A stretch of DNA of 6,239 nucleotides from Burkholderiales bacterium (lineage in GTDB: Bacteria > Pseudomonadota > Gammaproteobacteria > Burkholderiales > Burkholderiaceae_C). Below, piece after piece: positions 1 to 4,472 of the stretch. Both the position numbers and the translations under genes were made by a program. The stretch is taken from positions 1-6,239 of the forward strand of contig JAABPT010000097.1 of NCBI GenBank assembly GCA_011391855.1. The letters run 5' to 3'. Position 1 is the stretch's first letter, and every line of letters begins with the position of its first letter. The notes under the pieces were generated by a model. It had not been told where the DNA came from and ran no database searches. It was given only the letters and a program-made list of their open reading frames with translations.

Positions 1-845
1 GCCAGACCGGCCCCTACCGCGAACGTGCCGGCTACGACTACGCCGTGCAGGGCATGGGCGGCCTGATGAGCGTGACCGGCGAGCGCGACGACCTGCCAGG
101 CGGTGGCCCGCAGAAGGTGGGCGTGGCGGTGGCCGACCTCTTCACCGGCATGTATGCCACGGTGGCCATCCTGGCCGCGCTGCGCCACCGCGACGCCACC
201 GGCCACGGCCAGGTTATCGACATGGCCTTGCTCGACACGCAAGTGGCGATGCTGGCCAACCTGGGCGCCAACTACCTGGTGACGAAGGCACCGCCGCAGC
301 GCGCCGGCAACGCACACCAGAATATCGTGCCCTACCAGGTGTTCGAGGTGGCCGACGGCCACCTGATCCTGGCCGTGGGCAACGACCAGCAGTTCGAACG
401 TTTCTGCACCGTGGCCGGCTGCCCCGAACTGCCGCGCGACGAGCGCTACGCGCGCAACGCCCAGCGCGTGCGCCACCGCGACACCCTGGTGCCGCTGCTG
501 GCAGTGCGCCTGCGCCAGCGGCCCCGCGCCGATTGGCTGGCCGCGCTGGAGGCGGCCAAGGTGCCGTGCGGCCCCATCAATGACTTCGCCGAAGTCTTTG
601 CCGACCCGCAGGTGCGCGAACGCGGCATGACGGTGACGGTGCCGCATCCGCACACCGACGCGCTGGAACTGGTGGCCAGTCCGATGAAACTTTCGGCCAC
701 GCCGGTGCAGGTACGGCGCCCGCCGCCGCTGCTGGGCCAGCACACCGACGAGGTGCTGGCCGAGATCGGCGTCGATACGGCCGCGCGGCAGCGGCTGCGC
801 CAGGCCGGCGTCATCGGCGAGGGCCCCACGCCGACCTCGGCGTGA
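1..845 (+). CDS. Class III (CaiB/BaiF family) CoA-transferase, 3' part only
   Basis: This is the C-terminal 280 residues of a family III acyl-CoA transferase; the reading frame is open from base 3 and the true start lies left of the window. Family members are cytosolic and move coenzyme A between carboxylic acids (formyl/oxalate, carnitine, succinate and others). Visible support: an opening QTGPYRERAGYDYAVQGMGG followed by LMSVTG, typical of the family, then GVAVADLFTG, whose Asp (codon 135-137) aligns with the catalytic Asp that forms the aspartyl-CoA thioester in formyl-CoA transferase. It is followed by an ILAAL helix. Later come NIVPYQVF, GNDQQFERFC, VPCGPIND and the C-terminal PPPLLGQHTDEVLAEIG, all characteristic of the group. 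Family members are about 390-410 residues, so roughly 120 N-terminal residues are missing. The substrate cannot be told from the sequence. A GTG at 45 is internal, not a start. No downstream partner gene is close on this strand. Confidence 0.93.
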   Translation, partial: QTGPYRERAGYDYAVQGMGGLMSVTGERDDLPGGGPQKVGVAVADLFTGMYATVAILAALRHRDATGHGQVIDMALLDTQVAMLANLGANYLVTKAPPQRAGNAHQNIVPYQVFEVADGHLILAVGNDQQFERFCTVAGCPELPRDERYARNAQRVRHRDTLVPLLAVRLRQRPRADWLAALEAAKVPCGPINDFAEVFADPQVRERGMTVTVPHPHTDALELVASPMKLSATPVQVRRPPPLLGQHTDEVLAEIGVDTAARQRLRQAGVIGEGPTPTSA

Positions 846-858
846 ACTAGTTGCCAGC

Positions 859-900
859 CGCGCCGGCCACGCCCCCTGCTCGCGGGGTGGCGCCGGCGCG
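859..900 (+). terminator. Strong GC hairpin after the CoA-transferase gene (terminator-like, no T-tract)
   Basis: CGCGCCGGC at 859-867 is perfectly complementary to GCCGGCGCG at 892-900. Inside this, CCCC 872-875 pairs with GGGG 884-887, leaving an 8-base loop (876-883) and a small internal mismatch (two unpaired positions beside a G-C and a G-T pair). It begins 14 bases after the stop codon, where a transcript-end structure would be expected. No T-run follows on either strand, so it is not a canonical intrinsic terminator; it could protect the 3' end or act with Rho. Confidence 0.5.
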
Positions 901-902
901 TC

Positions 903-956
903 CGTCGGCCCAAGCTCTGCAGCCATGGGTTGGCGATGTCCGCCGCCCGGCCGACG
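903..956. repeat. 8-bp inverted repeat upstream of the degenerate kinase gene
   Basis: CGTCGGCC at 903-910 is the exact reverse complement of GGCCGACG at 949-956, with 38 bases between. It lies within the 155-bp non-coding gap 846-1000, between the terminator-like hairpin and the next gene. It might be a leader structure or operator, but an 8-bp match in DNA this GC-rich is not rare by chance. I see no convincing -35/-10 pair in the gap. Confidence 0.25.
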
Positions 957-985
957 CAGGCGCGCAGCGCTGAATGTGCGGCGCA

Positions 986-991
986 AAGGAG
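986..991 (+). promoter_or_regulatory. Shine-Dalgarno AAGGAG that points to a TTG start at 1001
   Basis: AAGGAG lies nine bases before an in-frame TTG at 1001-1003, good spacing for initiation. It sits inside the reading frame if the ATG at 974 is taken as start, and that ATG has no purine-rich stretch before it. Codons 974-1000 include an unusually A-rich run (AAG GAG AAT) for this genome, as expected if the stretch is untranslated leader. This decides the start toward TTG 1001. Confidence 0.6.
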
Positions 992-1000
992 AATTTCGTC

Positions 1001-2131
1001 TTGGATGAATCGGACCGCGCAGGCAGCCTGAGTCCGGCCGGCTTTCGACCGGCCGCAACGGGCCCAGCGCAAGACCTGGTGGCCCAAGTGGCGCGTGAAG
1101 TGGCCGCGGCGCTGGCGGGCGCGGCCGAGCGCGTCACGTCCTTGGCCGCCACCGGCCGCATCAGCCGCGCCAGCCTGCGCGGCCTGCGCGACGAGATCGA
1201 CCGCGCCAGGCGCGTCGCGATGATGGGCCGGCAAGTGTCGCGCCTGGCCTCGGGGCGCGTCCCGTTGGCCATCGAACGACTGGACCTGACGGCCCTGCTG
1301 CACGAGACCGTGCGCCAACGTGCGCGCGAGATCGGCGCCCGCGGGGTGGAATTGCGGCAGCAACTGGAGTTGGCCGAGGTGCGCAGCGACCCCGCCCTGT
1401 TGCCCGCCTTGCTGCAGACCGTTCTGGACTGGAGCTTCGAGCACGCCTGCAGCGTGATCGAAATCAAGCTGTCGGTCCCGGGCTGGCCGGGTCGGGCGCT
1501 GCTGCGCGTCGGCTTCGGCTACCAGGCGGCCGACCAGGTGGTGACGGCGGCAGCACCGCTGGCGGACAACGAAGACGCGGCACTGAACACCTTGTCGTGG
1601 CGATTGCTGCAGCAGACGGCCGCCACGCTCGCGCTGCAACTGTGGCGGCGCGACGAACAAGGCCGCACCGCGCTGACGCTGGACTTCCCGGACACGCTGG
1701 CGCCCAACCTTCAGGCACTGCTGGGCGCCGGCGCCAACACGCCGGCCGTCAATTCGCAACCGCATGCCGGCCAGCAGGTGCTGCTGTTGACCCCGCGGCG
1801 CGAGGTGCGCAGCCTGGTGCGCCAGGCCGTGGTCCCGATGGGCCTGATGCTGGACTTCGTGGCCACCGTCGAAGAAGCGCGACAGCGCTGCAGCAGCAGC
1901 CTGCCGCACGTGCTGATTTACGAGGCAGCCCTGTCCGGCGTTGAATTCGAGCGCCTGTGCGCCGAGCTGCAGGCCGACGCACCGAAGCTGGGCTTCATCC
2001 GCATCGTCGACGAGGGCAAGGCTTTCGAGGTGCTGAACCTGGGCGGGCGCGCGGTGTCCAGCGTCGGGCGCGACGCCATCATCGAGTCCTTGCCCGCTGC
2101 ACTGCAGTTCGAGCTGGCGCGCGCCGGGTAG
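1001..2131 (+). CDS. Degenerate hybrid histidine kinase: pseudokinase plus pseudo-receiver
   Basis: No exact family is recognised, but the layout is that of a soluble histidine kinase followed by a receiver domain. Residues are numbered from the ATG at 974, the alternative start nine codons upstream. Residues 35-95 resemble the two dimerisation helices: VAREVAAALAG sits where VAHELNNPL-type H-boxes occur, with Arg41 in place of the His, and RARRVAMMGRQVSRLASGR resembles helix 2. Residues 100-240 follow a HATPase fold (LDLTALLHETV; SDPALLPALLQTVLDWSFEHA; a late LSWRLLQQTAATLALQLW), but the N-box Asn, the DxGxG motif and the glycine-rich lid are gone. Residues 267-385 follow receiver strand/helix order, with the acidic pair replaced by Thr-Pro (273-274) and the phospho-Asp apparently by Glu317 in VLIYEAALSG. 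No transmembrane segment or signal peptide is seen. It probably does not phosphorylate; a scaffold or allosteric role is inferred. The domain alignment was made by eye. It stands alone, with no kinase partner beside it. Confidence 0.72.
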   Translation: MDESDRAGSLSPAGFRPAATGPAQDLVAQVAREVAAALAGAAERVTSLAATGRISRASLRGLRDEIDRARRVAMMGRQVSRLASGRVPLAIERLDLTALLHETVRQRAREIGARGVELRQQLELAEVRSDPALLPALLQTVLDWSFEHACSVIEIKLSVPGWPGRALLRVGFGYQAADQVVTAAAPLADNEDAALNTLSWRLLQQTAATLALQLWRRDEQGRTALTLDFPDTLAPNLQALLGAGANTPAVNSQPHAGQQVLLLTPRREVRSLVRQAVVPMGLMLDFVATVEEARQRCSSSLPHVLIYEAALSGVEFERLCAELQADAPKLGFIRIVDEGKAFEVLNLGGRAVSSVGRDAIIESLPAALQFELARAG

Positions 2132-2158
2132 GCGCCGGGCAAGCGCCGGGCATGCGCC
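2121..2158. repeat. Tandem 11-bp repeat across the stop of the degenerate kinase gene
   Basis: GCGCCGGG recurs at 2121, 2132 and 2143 with an exact 11-base period, and a partial fourth unit (GCGCC) starts at 2154. The first unit contains the TAG stop (2129-2131). On transcription, GGCGC at 2131-2135 can pair with GCGCC at 2143-2147 (7-base loop) or 2154-2158, giving a weak terminator-like fold without a T-tract. The remaining gap to 2254 also holds two GCTGACGGA copies (2193-2201 and 2207-2215). Confidence 0.55.
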
Positions 2159-2237
2159 ATCTTGCCGCGCCGCGGACCGGCGGGCTTGCGGTGCTGACGG
2201 AACACCGCTGACGGAGGGCCGCTGTTCGGGGCTGCCG

Positions 2238-2243
2238 TAAACT
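2238..2243 (+). promoter_or_regulatory. Possible -10 element (TAAACT) for the thioredoxin lipoprotein-ruvA unit
   Basis: TAAACT stands out in a GC-rich gap, eleven bases before the ATG at 2255. A start site six to seven bases downstream would leave a leader of about five bases, which fits the absence of a Shine-Dalgarno before this ATG. No good -35 hexamer is seen at the expected distance. Confidence 0.4.
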
Positions 2244-2254
2244 CGCGCCGCCCC

Positions 2255-2797
2255 ATGACCATACCCCACCGCAGGCCGCGCCCGCCGCGCCATCCCGATC
2301 TTTCGCGCCACGCCGCCATGCTGGCCCTGCTGGCAGCAGCTGCCGGCAGCGGCTGCGACAGCCGTCCCCCGGCACCGGCCTTCGGCTACACCCTGCTAGA
2401 CGGCGCGCGCGGCCGCAGTGACGCGCTGCAAGGCAAGGTGCTGCTGGTGAATTTCTGGGCCACCACCTGCGCCACCTGCGTGCGCGAAATGCCCGCCCTG
2501 GCCGACCTGCACCGCAAATACGAAGCGCGCGGCCTGGCCACGCTGGCGGTGTCGATGCGGCTCGACCCGCCCGCGGCCGTGGCCGACTTTGCCGAACAGC
2601 GCCAGCTGCCCTTCGGCGTCGTCATCGACAACACCGGGGCCATTGCCCGGGCCTTCCCCGACCTGCAGGCCACGCCCACCACATACGTCATCGACAAGCG
2701 CGGCGCCATTGCCCGGCGCTACGTGGGCGAGCCCGACTTTTCTGCACTGCAGGCGCTGGTGGAAAAGCTGCTGGCCGAAAGCCCGTCCGCCGCATGA
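2255..2797 (+). CDS. TlpA/ResA-like thioredoxin-fold lipoprotein
   Basis: A 180-residue periplasmic thiol-disulfide protein. Residues 1-21 are Arg/Pro-rich, followed by a short hydrophobic stretch MLALLAAAAGSGC; Cys34 is a plausible lipidation site, although GSGC is a weak lipobox. The mature part is a thioredoxin fold: KVLLVNFWATTCATCVREMP carries the active-site pair Cys72-Ala-Thr-Cys75, and ATPTTYVID has the cis-proline (Pro141) opposite it. TlpA/ResA proteins reduce periplasmic thiols, often in apocytochrome c or in copper-site proteins of cytochrome oxidase; which substrate applies here is not visible. The start at 2255 is chosen for the short-leader promoter-like sequence; an ATG at 2318 (Met22) is possible but would leave a very short signal sequence. 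The stop overlaps the ruvA start (ATGA), so the two genes are almost certainly co-transcribed. The two copper-related genes lie just beyond ruvA on the other strand. Confidence 0.9.
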   Translation: MTIPHRRPRPPRHPDLSRHAAMLALLAAAAGSGCDSRPPAPAFGYTLLDGARGRSDALQGKVLLVNFWATTCATCVREMPALADLHRKYEARGLATLAVSMRLDPPAAVADFAEQRQLPFGVVIDNTGAIARAFPDLQATPTTYVIDKRGAIARRYVGEPDFSALQALVEKLLAESPSAA

Positions 2798-3369
2798 TCG
2801 GCCGGCTCAGCGGCACGCTGGTCGACAAGTCGCCGCCCACGGTGGTGCTGGACGTGCACGGCGTGGGCTACGAGCTCGACGTGCCGATGAGCACCTTCTA
2901 CAACCTGCCCGCGCTCGGCGCGGCGGTGACGCTGCTCACGCACTTCGTGGTGCGCGAGGACGCGCAGCTGCTCTACGGCTTTCTCACCGCGCCCGAACGC
3001 TCGACCTTCCGCGATCTGGTGAAGATCAGCGGCGTGGGGCCGCGCACCGCGCTGGCCATCCTGTCGGGCCTGAGCGTGACCGAGCTCGGCGCGGCCGTGA
3101 GCCGGCAGGACAGCGTGCGCCTGGTGAAGGTACCGGGCATCGGCAAGAAGACCGCCGAGCGGCTGCTGCTCGAACTGAAGGGCAAGCTCGGCGCCGACCT
3201 CGGCGCGCCGGCGGCCGGCGCCCTGAGCGAAGCGCAAGGCGACATCGCCCAGGCGCTGCAGGCACTGGGCTACAACGAGCGCGAGGCGCAGGCGGCGTTG
3301 AAGGCGCTGCCGTCCGAGGTGGGCGTCAGCGAAGGCATCAAGCTGGCACTGAAGGCGCTGAACCGCTGA
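2794..3369 (+). CDS. ruvA: Holliday junction branch-migration complex subunit RuvA
   Basis: RuvA binds four-way DNA junctions as a tetramer and loads the RuvB motor for branch migration in recombinational repair; it also guides RuvC cleavage. The 191 residues match the family's usual length of about 190-205. Domain I (1-63) is the OB-fold starting MIGRLSGTL, with VHGVGYEL and the acidic-pin residues Glu55-Asp56 in VVREDAQLLYGF at the same numbers as in E. coli. Domain II (about 64-140) holds two helix-hairpin-helix motifs, ISGVGPRTALAIL (78-90) and VPGIGKKTAERLL (113-125). Domain III (about 148-191), ending EGIKLALKAL, is the RuvB-contacting part after a flexible linker. Translation should be coupled to the preceding thioredoxin gene through ATGA, as no clear ribosome-binding site is seen. 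ruvC is not in the window, and ruvB lies 1.1 kb downstream behind two opposite-strand genes. Confidence 0.98.
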   Translation: MIGRLSGTLVDKSPPTVVLDVHGVGYELDVPMSTFYNLPALGAAVTLLTHFVVREDAQLLYGFLTAPERSTFRDLVKISGVGPRTALAILSGLSVTELGAAVSRQDSVRLVKVPGIGKKTAERLLLELKGKLGADLGAPAAGALSEAQGDIAQALQALGYNEREAQAALKALPSEVGVSEGIKLALKALNR

Positions 3370-3381
3370 ACTCGGTTCAGC
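3358..3381. terminator. Hairpin at the ruvA stop, between convergent genes (no T-tract)
   Basis: GCTGAAC (3365-3371), loop TCG, GTTCAGC (3375-3381) form a perfect 7-bp stem. An earlier CTGAACC (3358-3364) can pair instead with GGTTCAG (3374-3380), giving a second, mutually exclusive 7-bp stem. The ruvA stop (3367-3369) is inside the structure. It lies in or beside the 51-bp gap to the convergent PCu(A)C gene and could serve both directions, but no T-run follows on either strand. Confidence 0.45.
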
Positions 3382-3420
3382 CCGGCCAGGGTATCGGCCG
3401 CGAAGGCGCGACCGCCAGCT

Positions 3421-3891
3421 TCAGTGCTTGTGCATCGTCATCGGCGCCGGACCCGCGGTCGTCTTGACCTTGACGTCCACTGTCACCTCGCCCGCCTTCT
3501 CGAAGCGCAGCGTCAGCGGGAAGCTGGCGCCGTTGTCCAGCGTCTGGGTGAGGCCGATGAACATGACGTGCAAACCTCCAGGCTTGAGCTCCACGGTCTG
3601 ACCGGCCGGAATCTCGATGGCAGGAATCTGACGCATGCGCATCACATCGCCGTCCATCTGCATGGTGTGCAGTTCCACGGTCTTGGACACCGCCGCGCTG
3701 GCCGCAACCAGGCGGTCGGCGGTGGCGCTGGTGATCTTCAGGAAGCCACCACCCCCGGCCTGGCCGGCGACGGTGGGGCGGGCCCAGGCGTCTTCGACCT
3801 TGGGGGCGGACTGGGCGATGGCGGGCAATGCGGCCGACAGGGCCAGCAGCGCGCCAGCAGAGGCGATCAGGGTACGACGGTAAATAGTCAT
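3421..3891 (-). CDS. Periplasmic PCu(A)C-type copper(I) chaperone
   Basis: A 156-residue exported copper chaperone. PCu(A)C proteins bind Cu(I) in the periplasm and deliver it toward the CuA or CuB site of cytochrome c oxidase, often with Sco or a thioredoxin. The signal peptide is residues 1-26, with predicted cleavage after AIA; the YRRTLI start gives a twin-arginine, so Tat export is possible but the motif is incomplete. The copper motif H(M)X10MX21HXM is intact: His75, Met86, His108 and Met110, with exactly 10 and 21 residues between. The C terminus MTMHKH adds two Met and two His that could be extra copper ligands. The ATG is preceded by only a weak GGA about nine to eleven bases upstream. 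The DUF2946 gene precedes it on the same strand, 138 bp away, and the two may be one transcript. It converges on ruvA. Confidence 0.94.
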   Translation of the reverse strand: MTIYRRTLIASAGALLALSAALPAIAQSAPKVEDAWARPTVAGQAGGGGFLKITSATADRLVAASAAVSKTVELHTMQMDGDVMRMRQIPAIEIPAGQTVELKPGGLHVMFIGLTQTLDNGASFPLTLRFEKAGEVTVDVKVKTTAGPAPMTMHKH

Positions 3892-3963
3892 GGCTTTGTT
3901 CCAGGGGCAGGGGCAGCGGGGCAGTCAGGTCCGGGCGGCGCACTGTGATACGGCGCTGCACAC

Positions 3964-4007
3964 CTCGGCGCGACCTTCGGTGCAGCCGCCACAGCGCCGA
4001 GCGGCGC
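3964..4007 (-). other. Structured gap between the DUF2946 and PCu(A)C genes
   Basis: CTCGGCGC (3964-3971) is the perfect complement of GCGCCGAG (3994-4001), loop 22 bases. A competing short stem, GCGCC 3994-3998 with GGCGC 4003-4007 (4-base loop), shares the middle arm. The 138-bp gap 3892-4029 holds no credible gene. The transcript could fold here, attenuating or separating the two messages, but no T-run follows and no copper-operator motif was recognised. A TATCAC at 3945-3950 on the - strand is a weak -10 candidate for a separate PCu(A)C promoter. Confidence 0.3.
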
Positions 4008-4029
4008 GCGAGCGACTGATCGCGGTGAT

Positions 4030-4419
4030 TCAGCGGCTGGCCGGAGGTGCGCGTGGCTGCGCCGCGGACCAGGCCGCTGCAAGGGCAGGACCGGGGAAAA
4101 CGGCAGCCAACGCCGCCAGCCCGGCGGCTGGCGCCAGCCAGGGCTGCAACAGCGGCGGCGGCAGTCCTGCCGCAGCCGCTCCCAGCGCACAGTAGGGGCA
4201 ATGCTCCATGCCGGCCGTCGCGGGCAGGCCGTCGGGCTCGACGGGCCATCCCGGTGCCGCCACGCGGGTCAGCCCGCTGGCGGTGCAGACCTCGGCCCAG
4301 TCGTCGCTGCCGCCGGCCCAGGCCAGCGCATGCGAAACCGCCGGCAGCAGACCCAGCCCAAGCATCGCGACGAGCGCGATCCAGATGAGCGGGCGGAGCC
4401 TGCGGCGCAGAAGCTGCAT
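4030..4419 (-). CDS. DUF2946 family membrane protein, probably copper-associated
   Basis: A 129-residue small membrane protein. A hydrophobic segment at about 11-32 (LIWIALVAMLGLGLLPAVSHAL) follows a basic N terminus RRRLRP and is a signal anchor or signal peptide. The central part WAEVCTASGL (Cys45) and MEHCPYCALG (His73, Cys74, Cys77) give the Cys and HCPxC pattern of DUF2946; these residues look suited to metal or thiol chemistry on the periplasmic side. A second hydrophobic stretch spans about 94-118, and the tail is Pro/Ala-rich. The function of the family is not established; members commonly lie near copper genes, and the PCu(A)C gene follows here on the same strand. The start has no ribosome-binding site but a -10-like TACACT exactly six bases upstream, suggesting a leaderless message. 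It is divergent from ruvB. Confidence 0.82.
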   Translation of the reverse strand: MQLLRRRLRPLIWIALVAMLGLGLLPAVSHALAWAGGSDDWAEVCTASGLTRVAAPGWPVEPDGLPATAGMEHCPYCALGAAAAGLPPPLLQPWLAPAAGLAALAAVFPGPALAAAWSAAQPRAPPASR

Positions 4420-4425
4420 ACCAGC

Positions 4426-4431
4426 AGTGTA
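4426..4431 (-). promoter_or_regulatory. -10-like TACACT implying a leaderless DUF2946 mRNA
   Basis: Read on the - strand, TACACT is followed by six bases (GCTGGT) and then the ATG whose A is base 4419. A normal start distance from a -10 puts transcription at or next to that A. No Shine-Dalgarno is present. The -35 region is GC-rich and not recognisable. Confidence 0.5.
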
Positions 4432-4433
4432 GC

Positions 4434-4458
4434 CACGGGCGGCCGGCCCAGCCCGGTG
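4434..4458. promoter_or_regulatory. Dyad between the divergent ruvB and DUF2946 promoters
   Basis: The palindrome GGCCGGCC (4441-4448) is flanked by an inverted repeat, CGGGC (4436-4440) and GCCCG (4451-4455), extendable to CAC and GTG outside with one bulge. The centre lies almost midway between the two -10-like hexamers, a position that would let one protein affect both promoters. No known operator was recognised, and GC-rich DNA makes such dyads fairly likely by chance. Confidence 0.3.
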
Positions 4459-4460
4459 CA

Positions 4461-4466
4461 GATAAT
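4461..4466 (+). promoter_or_regulatory. -10-like GATAAT implying a leaderless ruvB mRNA
   Basis: GATAAT, one base from the TATAAT consensus, is followed by six bases (GCAGCC) and the ruvB ATG at 4473. The start of transcription would fall at or beside the A of the ATG, and no Shine-Dalgarno is seen. No clear -35 is visible; TG at 4457-4458 is one base off for an extended -10. Confidence 0.6.
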
Positions 4467-4472
4467 GCAGCC

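Noticed and set aside
446..2311. 621-codon open frame on the - strand
   Set aside because: It lies opposite the CoA-transferase and kinase-like genes; its Arg/Gln/Ala-rich product has no recognisable domain and reflects the lack of stops in GC-rich antisense frames.
2589..3467. 292-codon + strand open frame over the thioredoxin and ruvA genes
   Set aside because: Frame-shifted shadow of two confidently identified genes.
3945..3950. TATCAC as a separate promoter for the PCu(A)C gene
   Set aside because: No matching -35 and an uninformative distance from the ATG; kept only as a remark on the gap.
4158..4173. Inverted repeat GCGGCAG/CTGCCGC with a 2-base loop
   Set aside because: It lies within the DUF2946 coding region in an Ala/Gly-rich stretch, and the 2-base loop is too tight; likely a codon-composition effect.
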